Shown here piece after piece: positions 15,978 through 25,087 of a DNA stretch of 64,000 bases. Position numbers and translations under genes: made by a program. The DNA lies in assembly GCF_040545335.1 (NCBI RefSeq), contig NZ_JBEPLU010000001.1:1364001-1428000 (forward strand). The letters are read 5' to 3'. The DNA is from Phenylobacterium koreense (lineage in GTDB: Bacteria > Pseudomonadota > Alphaproteobacteria > Caulobacterales > Caulobacteraceae). Below the pieces are notes generated by a model. It did no database searches. It worked only from the letters and a program-made list of their open reading frames with translations, and was not told where the DNA came from. Within the stretch, counting starts at the first letter, position 1, and each line of letters begins with the position of its first letter.

Positions 15978-16859
15978 TTGGCAATCTTCTATCCCGACAT
16001 TCTTGACCAGAAGACCGCGCCGCGGACTTTCACCTACGGCGACAAGGACGTGATGCTCTATGCCCTGGGCGTGGGCATGGGCCAGGACCCGATGAACGAG
16101 ACGGAGCTGCCCTTCGTCTACGAAAAGAACCTGAAGGTGATTCCGACCGCTGCGACCGTGCTGGCCTCCGGCATGCGCGGCGCGGCCGGTCCGGCCCCGG
16201 AAATGCCCGCCGGCCACCGTCCCAGCCAGATCAACTTCCTGATGGTCGTGCACGGCGAGCAGAAGGTCGAACTGCACCGCCCGCTGCCGAAGACCGGCAC
16301 CTTCACCGCCCAGGGCCGCACGATCGGCGCCTATGACAAGGGCGAAGGCAAGGGCGCGGTCGTGATCAACGAGACCGTCTGGACCGACGAAAAGGGCGAG
16401 AAGGTCGCCACCCTGACCTCCTCCACCTTCGCCCGCGGCGACGGCGGCTTCGGCGGCCCGTCGGAAGGCGCTCCGGAACCGCACGTGGTGCCGACCCGCG
16501 CGCCGGACCTGTCGGTGGACTTCACCACCCGCCCCGACCAGGCCCTGCTGTACCGCCTGAACGGCGACCGCAACCCGCTGCACTCGGATCCTGATTCGGC
16601 CCGCCGCTCGGGCTTCCAGCGCCCGATCCTGCACGGCCTCTGCACCTACGGCATCACCTGCCGCGCCGTGCTGCAGGCGATCACCGACTTCGATCCGGAC
16701 CAGATCTATTCGCACCAGGCGCGCTTCTCGGCGCCCGTCATCCCCGGCGACACCATCACGGTGGACCTGTGGAAGGACGGCAAGAACATCTCGTTCGAGG
16801 CCCGCGTGAAGGAACGCAACGCCACGGTCATCAAGAACGGCCTGACGGTCCTGCGCTAA
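15978..16859 (+). CDS. MaoC-type (R)-specific enoyl-CoA hydratase (hydratase 2 family)
   Basis: 293 residues. The start is TTG 15978 with GGAGG seven bases upstream; N-terminus LAIFYPDILDQK. Two hotdog domains are expected, and the hydratase-2 signature YRLNGDRNPLHSDPDSA is intact in the second half, including the catalytic Asp and His. It hydrates trans-2-enoyl-CoA to the (R)-3-hydroxyacyl-CoA, as in the hydratase domain of peroxisomal multifunctional enzyme 2. Like the acyl-CoA synthetase at 1529 it uses a TTG start with a strong ribosome site. Confidence 0.93.
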   Translation: MAIFYPDILDQKTAPRTFTYGDKDVMLYALGVGMGQDPMNETELPFVYEKNLKVIPTAATVLASGMRGAAGPAPEMPAGHRPSQINFLMVVHGEQKVELHRPLPKTGTFTAQGRTIGAYDKGEGKGAVVINETVWTDEKGEKVATLTSSTFARGDGGFGGPSEGAPEPHVVPTRAPDLSVDFTTRPDQALLYRLNGDRNPLHSDPDSARRSGFQRPILHGLCTYGITCRAVLQAITDFDPDQIYSHQARFSAPVIPGDTITVDLWKDGKNISFEARVKERNATVIKNGLTVLR

Positions 16860-16874
16860 GTCGCCGCCCCTCCG

Positions 16875-16903
16875 GAACGGTTCCCAAGGCTTGGGAGCCG
16901 TTC
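16875..16903 (+). terminator. Long hairpin between the MaoC hydratase and the acid phosphatase
   Basis: GAACGGTTCCCAA (16875-16887) pairs with TTGGGAGCCGTTC (16891-16903) over 13 positions with one G-T pair and a 3-base loop. No T-run follows, and the phosphatase ribosome site starts 3 bases later, so it could act as an RNA stop, a stabiliser or a translational switch. Confidence 0.55.
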
Positions 16904-16916
16904 TAGAGAGGGCCGC

Positions 16917-17717
16917 ATGATCCGTAGCTTCACCTTTGTCGCCGGCGCGGTCCTCGCCGCCGGCCTCGCAGCCTGCGCCGCCACCGGGACCGCGGAAGCC
17001 CCGCCGGTGGACGAGAGCCTCTCGGCGGCCAACGCCCATCCCGTCGCCACCAAGCTGGTCGGCTATCTCAAGTCCGGCGACCTGGACGGCGTGGCCCTGC
17101 TCGGCCCGCCGCCGGCGCCTGACAGCCTGACCGGCAAGGCCGACCGCGCCCGATACGAACAGACGCGCTCGCTGGAAGGCAGCGCCCGCTGGAAGCAAGC
17201 CATCGCCGACAACGACCTGTGGGGCGGCGGGGCGCTGAAGCAGTACGCCTGCAAGCTGGGCGTCTCGATCGACGAGAAGCAGACCCCGACCGCCCTGCGC
17301 GTGCTGGAGCGGGTGGAGCTGGACGTGCGCACGGTCGGCAAGCCGGCGAAGGACGCCTTCAACCGCACCCGGCCGCTGATCGGCGACGACAAGCCGGTCT
17401 GCATCCCGCGCGAGGATTGGCTGAAGACCAACGCCTCCTACCCCTCCGGCCACTCGATGACCGGCTGGGCCTGGGCCCTGATCCTGGCCGAGCTGGCGCC
17501 GCAGAAGGCCGACGCGATGATGTCGGTGGGCAAGGAGATCGGCGAAAGCCGGGTCATCTGCGGCGTCCACTACGCCAGCGACGTGGAGGCCGGCCGCATC
17601 CTGGCCTCGGCCATGGTCGCCCGCATCCACGCCGACCCGCAGTTCCAGGCCGACATGCAGAAGGCCCGCGCCGAGATCGCCAAGGCCGGCGCCGCGCCGA
17701 CCGGCTGCGCCGCCTAA
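16917..17717 (+). CDS. Class A acid phosphatase (PAP2 superfamily), lipoprotein
   Basis: 266 residues. The N-terminus carries a lipoprotein-type signal ending LAAGLAAC. The three PAP2 phosphatase motifs are present in order: KDAFNRTRP, YPSGHS and SRVICGVHYASD. They supply the phosphate-binding Arg/Lys and the two catalytic His. Such enzymes remove phosphate from varied organic esters in the periplasm. Its stop overlaps that of the convergent GNAT gene by 4 bases. Confidence 0.93.
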   Translation: MIRSFTFVAGAVLAAGLAACAATGTAEAPPVDESLSAANAHPVATKLVGYLKSGDLDGVALLGPPPAPDSLTGKADRARYEQTRSLEGSARWKQAIADNDLWGGGALKQYACKLGVSIDEKQTPTALRVLERVELDVRTVGKPAKDAFNRTRPLIGDDKPVCIPREDWLKTNASYPSGHSMTGWAWALILAELAPQKADAMMSVGKEIGESRVICGVHYASDVEAGRILASAMVARIHADPQFQADMQKARAEIAKAGAAPTGCAA

Positions 17718-18247
17718 GAGCGCGCCGCCCGGTAGACGACAGTCGCCCGCAAGGGATCGGCTTCCTCATGCCCCGGGAAATCGAAGTCGGAGGCGGCGTC
17801 ATGGCGCATGCCGATCCGCTCCATCACCGCGCGAGACCGCCGGTTGGTCTGGGCGGTGATGGCGATGATCTCGGGAAAGCCCAGGCGGTCGAAACCATCC
17901 TTCAGCACGGCCGCAGCCGCTTCGCTGGCGTACCCACCGCCCCAGGCGGAGCGCGCCAGCCGCCAGCCGATGTCTATGTACGGCGAGATCGGCGCCTGTT
18001 CGTGGCCCGGCATCAGGCCGCAACATCCGAGGAAGGCGCCATCGGCCCGGCGCTCGATCACCATTCGGCACATGCCGAGGGTCGCAAAGGCGTCGTCGGC
18101 GCGCCGCTTGTAGGCCCGCACGCCCTCGTCGTTCAGGACGCCGCCCAGCCAGACCATGACTTCGGGGTCAGCGCTCATGGCCGCAAACGGCTCAAGGTCC
18201 GCCTCGCGCCATAATCGCAGGATGAGCCGGGGCGTTTCGATGATCAT
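17714..18247 (-). CDS. GNAT-family N-acetyltransferase (RimJ/RimL type)
   Basis: 177 residues. The N-terminus IIETPRLILRLWREADLEPF is typical of the RimJ/RimL group, the acetyl-CoA loop lies around RLARSAWGGGYASEA, and NRRSRAVMERIGMRH is the usual late helix. The substrate (ribosomal protein N-terminus, antibiotic or metabolite) cannot be determined. It is 12 bases upstream of nothing in its own direction and converges on the acid phosphatase. Confidence 0.88.
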   Translation of the reverse strand: MIIETPRLILRLWREADLEPFAAMSADPEVMVWLGGVLNDEGVRAYKRRADDAFATLGMCRMVIERRADGAFLGCCGLMPGHEQAPISPYIDIGWRLARSAWGGGYASEAAAAVLKDGFDRLGFPEIIAITAQTNRRSRAVMERIGMRHDAASDFDFPGHEEADPLRATVVYRAARS

Positions 18248-18259
18248 GCCCCGATCAGA

Positions 18260-19138
18260 TCAGGCCGGACGCGGCCCGGTCAACGCGCCGTAGAGGTCGG
18301 TTCGGCGGTCGCGAAAGAAGCCCCAGGCAGCGCGATGAGTTGACAGGAAGTCGAGGTCGAAGCTGGCCTGCACGATCCCCTCGTCCTCGCGGCCGAGAAC
18401 CGAAACCAGGTCGCCGCGATGGTCGGCGATGAAGGACGAGCCGTAGAAGCTCTGGCCGCCATTGGGATAGCCTTCCCACGGCTCGAAGCCGGTGCGGTTG
18501 GCGCCGACCACCGGGATGACGTTGGAGACCGCGTGGCCCTGCATCGCGCGGCGCCAGGGGGCGGCGGTGTCGAGGGTCGGATCATGCGGCTCCGAACCGA
18601 TGGCGGTCGGATAGAACAGCACCTCGGCGCCCATCAGGGCCATGGCGCGGGCGCACTCGGGGTACCACTGATCCCAGCAGATGCCTACGCCCAGGCGGCC
18701 GAAGCGCGTGTCCCAGACCTTGAAGCCGGTGTCACCGGGCCGGAAGTAGTACTTCTCCATGTAGCCCGGGCCATCGGGGATATGGCTCTTGCGATAGACG
18801 CCCATCAGCGAGCCGTCGGCGTCGACCATGACCAGGCTGTTGAAATAGTGCGGCCCCTCGCGCTCGAAGATCGAGATCGGCAGGACGACGCCCAGCTCGG
18901 CCGCCAGCGGCGCGAGGGCGGTGACGCACGGGTGCTCGCGCCAGGGGTGGGCCTCCGCGAACCAGCGTTCCTCCTGGGCGACGCAGAAATAGGGGCCCTG
19001 GAACAGCTCGGACGGCAGGACCACCTGGGCGCCCTGGGAGGCGGCCTCGCGGATGAAGTCCGCGGTCTTCCTGATGTTGGCGGCAAGATCCATCCCGTAG
19101 GAGGTCTGGATCGCGGCGACGTTGATCGTGCGGGCCAT
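18260..19138 (-). CDS. aguB: N-carbamoylputrescine amidase
   Basis: 292 residues from ATG 19138, which shares one base with the aguA stop (TGATG). The nitrilase-superfamily triad is visible: E44 (PSELF), K117 (YRKSHIPDG) and C154 (GICWDQWYPE). The enzyme releases ammonia and CO2 from N-carbamoylputrescine, giving putrescine. With aguA it completes the agmatine route to putrescine. The GNAT gene lies 12 bases downstream on the same strand and may be co-transcribed. Confidence 0.95.
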   Translation of the reverse strand: MARTINVAAIQTSYGMDLAANIRKTADFIREAASQGAQVVLPSELFQGPYFCVAQEERWFAEAHPWREHPCVTALAPLAAELGVVLPISIFEREGPHYFNSLVMVDADGSLMGVYRKSHIPDGPGYMEKYYFRPGDTGFKVWDTRFGRLGVGICWDQWYPECARAMALMGAEVLFYPTAIGSEPHDPTLDTAAPWRRAMQGHAVSNVIPVVGANRTGFEPWEGYPNGGQSFYGSSFIADHRGDLVSVLGREDEGIVQASFDLDFLSTHRAAWGFFRDRRTDLYGALTGPRPA

Positions 19139-20145
19139 CAGGCGGGCTCCTGCTGGGTGATGCAGTGGAACGAACCGCCGCCCGAAAGGATGGCGTTCGA
19201 CGGCAGGCCGATGACCTCGCGGTCGGGGAAGACGGTCTTCAGGCCCTGGAGCGCCAGCTCCGCGGCCTGGCCTTCCTTGTAGGTCGGCATGATCACCGCG
19301 CCGTTGGCGATGATGAAGTTCATGTGGCTGGCGGGCGCGGCGCGGCCCTCGCCGTTGTCGATCCAACCCGGCGAAGGAATGCGCACGACCTTGAGCTGGC
19401 GGCCGGCCGCGTCAGTGGATTCGGCGAGTACGCGCGCGGCGGCGTCGTAGGCGTCGGCGTTCACATCGCCGCGACCATAGGCGATCGGACAGACGACGAC
19501 GCCGGGCGCGACGAAGCGGGCCAGGTTGTCCACGTGGCCGTCGGTGTGGTCGTTGGCCAGGCCCTCGCCCAGCCAGATCACCTTGCGGGCGCCCAGGGAT
19601 TCGGCCAGGGCCGCCTCGGCGATCGCCTGGGTCCAGCCGTGATTGCGGTTCTCGTTCAGCAGGCACTGGCCGGTGGTGAGGATCGTGCCCTCCCCGTCGT
19701 GGTCCACGGCCCCGCCTTCGAGGATGTAGTTCTGCATGACCAGCGGCGTGCGCGAGGCCGTCGCGATCTGCTCGGCCACCTCGTCGTCGTGGTCGAGGAG
19801 ATACTTGCCGCCCCAGCCATTGAAGACGAAGCCGCGCGCCTCGTCACCGGCGGCGCCCTTGGTGAAGATCGGGCCGGTGTCGCGCAACCAGATGTCGCCG
19901 AAGCGGCCGGGCACGATCTCGACGCCGGCCACGTCGCCTAGCAGGCGGCGGGCGGTCGCCTCGCCTTCGGGCGTGCCGGTCATCAGCTTGACCTGCTCGC
20001 GGCCGGGCCCGGCCAGGGCGCGCGCCAGGGCGGCGACCTCTTCCTGGGCCTGGGCCAGGTCTTCCTGCCAGAGGTCTTCATGGCTGGGGAAGCCGAGCCA
20101 CATGGCGCGGTGCGGGGCCCACTCGGCGGGAACGATCACGGACAT
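19138..20145 (-). CDS. aguA: Agmatine deiminase
   Basis: 335 residues. Pentein-fold active-site segments are present: DIWLRDTGP, NDHTDGHVDN and the catalytic cysteine C328 in GGGSFHCIT near the C-terminus. It converts agmatine to N-carbamoylputrescine and ammonia in the cytosol. It is translationally coupled to aguB. The promoter probably lies in 20146-20213, next to the terminator of the TonB receptor gene. Confidence 0.96.
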   Translation of the reverse strand: MSVIVPAEWAPHRAMWLGFPSHEDLWQEDLAQAQEEVAALARALAGPGREQVKLMTGTPEGEATARRLLGDVAGVEIVPGRFGDIWLRDTGPIFTKGAAGDEARGFVFNGWGGKYLLDHDDEVAEQIATASRTPLVMQNYILEGGAVDHDGEGTILTTGQCLLNENRNHGWTQAIAEAALAESLGARKVIWLGEGLANDHTDGHVDNLARFVAPGVVVCPIAYGRGDVNADAYDAAARVLAESTDAAGRQLKVVRIPSPGWIDNGEGRAAPASHMNFIIANGAVIMPTYKEGQAAELALQGLKTVFPDREVIGLPSNAILSGGGSFHCITQQEPA

Positions 20146-20213
20146 GGCCTACCTTCTCCTCGGACGCGCGCAGATGGGCGGATGAACCCCGCCCGTCAAG
20201 ACCACAACGAAAA

Positions 20214-20241
20214 AGGGCGGCTGCATCGCTGCAGCCGCCCT
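20214..20241 (-). terminator. Rho-independent terminator of the TonB receptor gene
   Basis: AGGGCGGCTGCA (20214-20225) and TGCAGCCGCCCT (20230-20241) form a perfect 12-bp stem; read on the minus strand the loop is GCGA (a GNRA tetraloop) and TTTTCG follows. Confidence 0.88.
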
Positions 20242-20262
20242 CTCTCTCCTACGATGCGCGCC

Positions 20263-22689
20263 TTAGAATTCGGCGTGCAGGGTCAGGATGAAGGTCCGCC
20301 GGAAGCCCGGCTGGGCCAGGGCGGTGCCTTCGAGGTTGGTGGTCATGTCGCCGAGGTAACGCTCGTCGAAGAGGTTGGCGACGTTGGCCTGCAGGTAGGT
20401 GCCTTCGAGGCCGAACTGGTCGAGCTTCCAGCGCACGTCCGCATCCCACACGGTGTAGCCCGGGAACTTCTCGGTGTTGGTCAGGTTCGACCAGCGGTCG
20501 CCGACGAATTTGCCTTGGACGCCGAAGGCCAGGGATTCGATCGGATCGTAGGTGACCCGCACGGCGCCCTGATGCTTCGGGTTCTCATAGAGCATGTTGC
20601 CTGCGGTCGGCAGCGACACGCCCTTGATGTTCCCTTGGATTTCCGAGTCCGTGTACGAGTACGAGGCGTAGGCGCTCAGGTATTCGGTCGGTTGCCAACC
20701 GATCTGACCGTCGAAGCCCTTCAGGTCGACGTCGCCGACGTTCGCCGAGAACGAGATGCCGTTGGCTTCGTCCAGAACCCGCTCGATGCGGTTGCTGAAC
20801 TTGCTCATCCAGACCGCGCCCTGGATCATCAGTTGGGGCGTCTGGTAGCGCAGGCCGAGGTCGAAGGCCTTGTTCGTTTCCGGGCCTGGATCGACCAGGA
20901 TCTGGTCGTACAGGTCGTCGGTGCGCGGAGCCGAGAGGGTTTCGGCGTAGCTCGCATAGACCGTCCAGGCGTCGGTCAGGTCGTAGCTGAGGCCGACGTT
21001 CGGCAGGACGTCGTCGTACTTCAGCTCCCACTTGCGCGGGTTGCCGTACTGAAGGCCCGCGTTGCTGTTGAGAGCGGCCTGCGGGAACGTCACGAGCGGG
21101 CGCCCGGTGCCGTCGTCCGTGCCCGCGACCGGCGAGCCGATCTGGGTGGTGCAGTAGGCGTTGAAGGTGTTCTGCTGGTAGCAGAAGTTGTTCAGTTCGC
21201 GCTTGAAGAACGGCGCACGCAGGCCGACGTTGACCAGCAGCTTGTCGTCGACGAACCGGCCGCGATATTCGACCGAGATCTGGTTCAGGGTGGCGATCGA
21301 CAGGCGGTCGCGACGGCGCAGGTTCATGCCGTCGGCGCCGACGACCGGCGTGCCTTCGCCGTCCTTGCCCGCGAACGGGTTTTCCGGATGGCCGTTGGCG
21401 TCGATGAAGCCGACGTCACCGGTCTGGCGGTGCTTGGCGCGGTCGAAGGTGTAGGCGACGCGGACGCTCTGGTTATCGGCGAACTTGTAGATCAGCGACG
21501 AGGTGACGCCGTAGCGGCGGGTGTTCGTCGTGTTCGGACGATAGAGCAGGACGCGGTCAGCGACGTCGCCGTCGCCATTCAGGTCCACGCCCGCGGCGTT
21601 CGTGTTGCCGATCAGTTGCGGGTCGGTCTCGTTCCAGTAACCGCCGCCGCCGCCGTTGGCGAGCGTGTACTGGAAGGACGGGTCGACCGTCAGCACCAGC
21701 TTGTCCGACAGGTTCCACGACGAGAGGCCGCGGATGTTGCCGGTGTTCGAGGGGTTGATGTTCAGCCCGTAGAAGTTGGTCGGGCAGGTCTTGTCATCCT
21801 GAGCGCCGGGACCGGGAGCGGGGCGCACGCAGGTCTCCGAGTAGGACGGCGAGACGTGCTGATTGAAGTTCGCCAGCGAGATCCGGTTGATGAAGTTGTT
21901 GCGGTTCTCGTTGTAGTTCGCGATCAGGCTGGCCTGGCCAAAATCACCGAATTCCTGGTCGATCCGGGCGTTGATCTGCCATTTTTCGATCTCGCCCTTC
22001 GGCTGCTTCGCAGCGTCGTGCGGCTTGAAGAGATCGTTCGAGGTGTAGAGGCCGGAGATCCACGCCTTGGTGCCGAACGGGCCGACGCGGCCGGTTTCGA
22101 GCGTGCCGTAGTAGCGCTGGAAGTTGTTGCTGCCGAAAGCCACTTCGCCGCGCACGCCGAACTCGTCGGCGGCCTTGCGGGTGACGTAGTTGATGGTGCC
22201 GCCGGCGGCCGCGGCGGTCGGGCTGTCGACGTCGGTGGTGCCGAGGTTGACGGTCGCCTTCTCGATCAGGTCGGGATCGAGCTGCTGGTTCGGATAGATG
22301 GCGTAGTTGCCGCTGTCGTTCAGCGGAACGCCGTCCCACAGCAGGGCGATACGCTGCGCGTCGAAGCCGCGGATCGTGATGTCGCCGCCGGCCGAGCCGT
22401 AGGCGTCGTTGTTGGTGAAGTTCACGCCCGGCATGAGGTTCAGGGACGAAAGGATCGTCTGACCAGGCGCCTGGGTCGAAATGAACGCGGAATCGATGGA
22501 AGCGCGGGACTTCGGCTCGACTTCCGCGACGATCACGCCGCCGATGTCAGCCGGACCGCGCGAGCCCGTAACGACCAGTTCTTCGACAGCGGCCGTACCG
22601 CTGGACTGCGCCATGGCGACGCTGCTGACCAGCATGCCGCCAGCCAGCGCGGTCGACGCCCAGAGGGCGCGACGAAGCATCTTATTCAT
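20263..22689 (-). CDS. TonB-dependent outer-membrane receptor
   Basis: 808 residues with a signal peptide (LAGGMLVSSVAMA). The plug domain includes VEELVVTGSR and the NxxPGV-like LNLMPGVNF, followed by GGDITIRGFDAQRIALLWDG. The barrel ends in LHAEF with a terminal Phe. It imports an unknown large substrate using TonB energy. It is not next to substrate-processing genes. The only clue is a direct-repeat box of 7-base units 4 bases apart at 22782-22799, a spacing shared with Pho boxes. Confidence 0.93.
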   Translation of the reverse strand: MNKMLRRALWASTALAGGMLVSSVAMAQSSGTAAVEELVVTGSRGPADIGGVIVAEVEPKSRASIDSAFISTQAPGQTILSSLNLMPGVNFTNNDAYGSAGGDITIRGFDAQRIALLWDGVPLNDSGNYAIYPNQQLDPDLIEKATVNLGTTDVDSPTAAAAGGTINYVTRKAADEFGVRGEVAFGSNNFQRYYGTLETGRVGPFGTKAWISGLYTSNDLFKPHDAAKQPKGEIEKWQINARIDQEFGDFGQASLIANYNENRNNFINRISLANFNQHVSPSYSETCVRPAPGPGAQDDKTCPTNFYGLNINPSNTGNIRGLSSWNLSDKLVLTVDPSFQYTLANGGGGGYWNETDPQLIGNTNAAGVDLNGDGDVADRVLLYRPNTTNTRRYGVTSSLIYKFADNQSVRVAYTFDRAKHRQTGDVGFIDANGHPENPFAGKDGEGTPVVGADGMNLRRRDRLSIATLNQISVEYRGRFVDDKLLVNVGLRAPFFKRELNNFCYQQNTFNAYCTTQIGSPVAGTDDGTGRPLVTFPQAALNSNAGLQYGNPRKWELKYDDVLPNVGLSYDLTDAWTVYASYAETLSAPRTDDLYDQILVDPGPETNKAFDLGLRYQTPQLMIQGAVWMSKFSNRIERVLDEANGISFSANVGDVDLKGFDGQIGWQPTEYLSAYASYSYTDSEIQGNIKGVSLPTAGNMLYENPKHQGAVRVTYDPIESLAFGVQGKFVGDRWSNLTNTEKFPGYTVWDADVRWKLDQFGLEGTYLQANVANLFDERYLGDMTTNLEGTALAQPGFRRTFILTLHAEF

Positions 22690-22781
22690 GAATATCCCCT
22701 GACTTTTTACGACTGGTGGATGAGCCCCTGGCTCACCCTCCAGTTGGTTCGGGGCCTATAGCGTGGAAAATTCGTCGTTGG

Positions 22782-22806
22782 GTGACGGATTCGTGACGTG
22801 TGACGC
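22782..22806. promoter_or_regulatory. GTGACG direct repeats upstream of the TonB receptor (Pho-box-like spacing)
   Basis: GTGACGG (22782-22788), a 4-base gap, GTGACGT (22793-22799) and immediately GTGACGC (22800-22806). Pho boxes are 7-base direct repeats 4 bases apart built on a TGACA/TGTCA core; the spacing fits and the core fits only partly. It lies about 95 bases before the receptor start and also upstream of the divergent GT39 gene. Confidence 0.3.
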
Positions 22807-22901
22807 AACACAGGGGACAACCAGCTAATATACCGACGCCTGTCACTTTCCGGACACGCCCTCGCCCCTTTCCTTTCCACCCGCTGCGACCAGAGACGCT
22901 C

Positions 22902-24458
22902 TTGATTTCGAGACAAACGTCCGCACACGGCCATGCCCAGTACTGGCGCGCCACGCTCCTGATCACCGCCGCGCTGACGGCGGTGCGTCTGGTGGCGCTG
23001 TTCGCCACGCGGCTCGAGCTGCATCCTGACGAGGCGCAATACTGGCTTTGGTCGCGGACGCTCGACTTCGGCTACTATTCCAAGCCGCCGGTGGTCGCGT
23101 GGCTCATCTGGGCGACCACCGCGATCGGCGGGAACGCCGAGCCCTGGGTACGCCTGTCGTCGCCCTTGCTCCATGGCCTGACGACACTGTGCGTCTACGG
23201 AATCGGGCGCAGGCTCTATGCGCCGTCCACCGGATTCACCGCAGCGGCGCTCTACTTGCTGATGCCGGCGGTGCAGGTCTCGTCGCTGGTGGTCGCCACC
23301 GACGCGGCGATGCTGCTGTTCCTGGCGCTGGCGCTGCTGGCCTATGTGGAGACGCCGCAGGCCGGTGGCCGAAGGCAGGACCTGCTGGCCCTGGGCCTGG
23401 GCGCCTCGCTTGGCCTGGCCTTCCTTTCGAAGTACGCCGCCGTCTACGGCCTGATCGGGATCGCCCTGCATCTGGCCTTCTCGCGTCAGGCGCGGAGCGG
23501 CTGGACCTGGCGGGCGGCGGCGCTGGCGCTGGCCGCCGGCCTGGCGGTCGTCGCGCCGAACCTGATCTGGAACGCCCGCCACGGCTTCGCCACGGTCCAG
23601 CACACGGCGGCCAACGCCAACTGGAACGCCCGGTCGCTGTTCAACTTCGGAGAGCTTGGCGAGTTCGTCCTCTCGCAGTTCGGCGTCTTCGGCCCGATCC
23701 CCTTCGCGGTGCTGATCGGCGGCGGCGTCCTGCTGGCGGTCCGCAAGCGCCTGCAGCCGGCGGACCTGATGCTGCTGTGCTTCGCCGTCCCGGCCCTGCT
23801 GATCGTCACCATCCAGGCCTTCGTCAGCCGGGCCAACGCCAACTGGGCGGCGGCGGGCTATGTGGCCGCGGTGGTGCTGGCCGCCGCCTGGCTGATCCGC
23901 TGGCGCGCCAAGTGGTGGCTGGTCGCCGCCCTCGCCCTGCAGGGCGCGGTGGCCGCGGTGTTCCTCGCCTGCGTGCTGAACCAGGGAATCGCCGAGAAGC
24001 TGAACCTGACCAACGCCTTCAAGCGCGCCAAGGGCTGGGAGCAGATGACCGAAGAGATCGCCGACCGGGCGATGCGCGAACCCAAGGGCGCCCTGAGCTC
24101 GATCGCGGTCAACGACCGCTTCCTGTTCAACGCCGCCGCCTATTACGGACGCGACTATTTTGGAAAGAACGGCGAGCCGCCGCTGGTCATGTGGGTGCGC
24201 GAGGCCCATCCGCAGAACCAGGCCGAGAGCACCAACCCGCTCACGAGCGCGAACGGCGAAAGGGTCCTCGCGGTCGCGTTGGACGAGATCTATCTGGACG
24301 AGATGAAGGGCGACTTCCGAGCTGTCGGCGGCGCCGAGATCATCGGGGCGCGGCTGGACAGCAAGCGCACGCGCAAGGCGGCCCTGTTCATCGGGGAGGG
24401 CTTTTCGCCGGCCCCGCGCGATCCGGTCACCGGGCTGCCGGTCCCCATACGGCCTTGA
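22902..24458 (+). CDS. GT39-family membrane glycosyltransferase (ArnT/PMT-like)
   Basis: 518 residues from TTG 22902 (LISRQTSAHGH); a GTG at 22800 in frame is possible but would lie in the promoter region. The acidic GT-C motif is in LELHPDEAQYWLWSR just after the first membrane segment, and 8 or more hydrophobic helices follow. Such enzymes move a sugar from a polyprenyl-phosphate donor onto lipid A, protein or another lipid on the periplasmic side. A soluble C-terminal part follows the last helix. It is divergent from the TonB receptor, and its end overlaps the convergent msrA by 32 bases. Confidence 0.88.
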   Translation: MISRQTSAHGHAQYWRATLLITAALTAVRLVALFATRLELHPDEAQYWLWSRTLDFGYYSKPPVVAWLIWATTAIGGNAEPWVRLSSPLLHGLTTLCVYGIGRRLYAPSTGFTAAALYLLMPAVQVSSLVVATDAAMLLFLALALLAYVETPQAGGRRQDLLALGLGASLGLAFLSKYAAVYGLIGIALHLAFSRQARSGWTWRAAALALAAGLAVVAPNLIWNARHGFATVQHTAANANWNARSLFNFGELGEFVLSQFGVFGPIPFAVLIGGGVLLAVRKRLQPADLMLLCFAVPALLIVTIQAFVSRANANWAAAGYVAAVVLAAAWLIRWRAKWWLVAALALQGAVAAVFLACVLNQGIAEKLNLTNAFKRAKGWEQMTEEIADRAMREPKGALSSIAVNDRFLFNAAAYYGRDYFGKNGEPPLVMWVREAHPQNQAESTNPLTSANGERVLAVALDEIYLDEMKGDFRAVGGAEIIGARLDSKRTRKAALFIGEGFSPAPRDPVTGLPVPIRP

Positions 24459-25014
24459 GCGCCCGGTCGCGCCCGCAGCCGATGCGGTAGGCGTTGTAGC
24501 TGGCCGGGTGTTTCTTGGCGTAGTCCTGATGATAGGCCTCGGCCGGCCAGAACCGGCCGCCGGTCAGGATGCGGGTCGCCACCTGCTGGTCCATGGCTTC
24601 CCCGATGCGGGTCTTCGCCGCCTGGGCGACCTTCGTCTCCTCGGGACCGGCGACGAAGACGGCGGTCGTATAGGACGGGCCGCGGTCACAGATCTGGCCG
24701 CCGGCGTCGGTCGGGTCGATGCTGTGGAAGAAGGCGTCCACCAGGGCCGCGTAGCTGATGCGGGCCGGATCGTAGGTGACCTTCACCGCCTCCAGGTGGC
24801 CCCGATGGTTCTGATAGGTGGGGTTGGCCATGGCGCCGCCCGCATAGCCGGACACCGCGGCGGTGACGCCGGGCACGGCCTCCATCGCCTTCTCGGTCGA
24901 CCAGAAGCAGCCGCCGGCGAAGACCGCCGTCCGGAGCTGCCCCGCCGCCTGGCCGGCGGGGGCCGCAACCAGTGCGAGGAAGGCCGCCGCGGCGGCGAGA
25001 GGGAAAGGCTTCAT
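24427..25014 (-). CDS. msrA: Peptide-methionine (S)-S-oxide reductase, exported
   Basis: 195 residues. The catalytic motif GGCFWS has its nucleophilic Cys at residue 36, followed by the usual GYAGG and NPTYQNHRGHLEAVKV segments. A signal peptide (AFLALVAAPAGQAA) places it in the periplasm, so it would repair oxidised methionine in envelope proteins. A later cysteine (YRIGCGRD) may resolve the disulfide. Its 3' end overlaps the GT39 gene. Confidence 0.95.
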   Translation of the reverse strand: MKPFPLAAAAAFLALVAAPAGQAAGQLRTAVFAGGCFWSTEKAMEAVPGVTAAVSGYAGGAMANPTYQNHRGHLEAVKVTYDPARISYAALVDAFFHSIDPTDAGGQICDRGPSYTTAVFVAGPEETKVAQAAKTRIGEAMDQQVATRILTGGRFWPAEAYHQDYAKKHPASYNAYRIGCGRDRALKAVWGPAAR

Positions 25015-25087
25015 GGCGCATCATCCCGAAACGGCGCGAGGGCCGCACCCGGATGATGCGCGCCGAAAGACGGCGGATGGAAGGCTG

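Noticed and set aside
15924..17630. Minus-strand 568-codon frame
   Set aside because: Antisense shadow across the MaoC hydratase and acid phosphatase, both with intact motifs.
24427..24458. 32-base overlap of the GT39 and msrA 3' ends as a frameshift artefact
   Set aside because: Both C-termini read normally for their families; convergent overlap is common in compact genomes.
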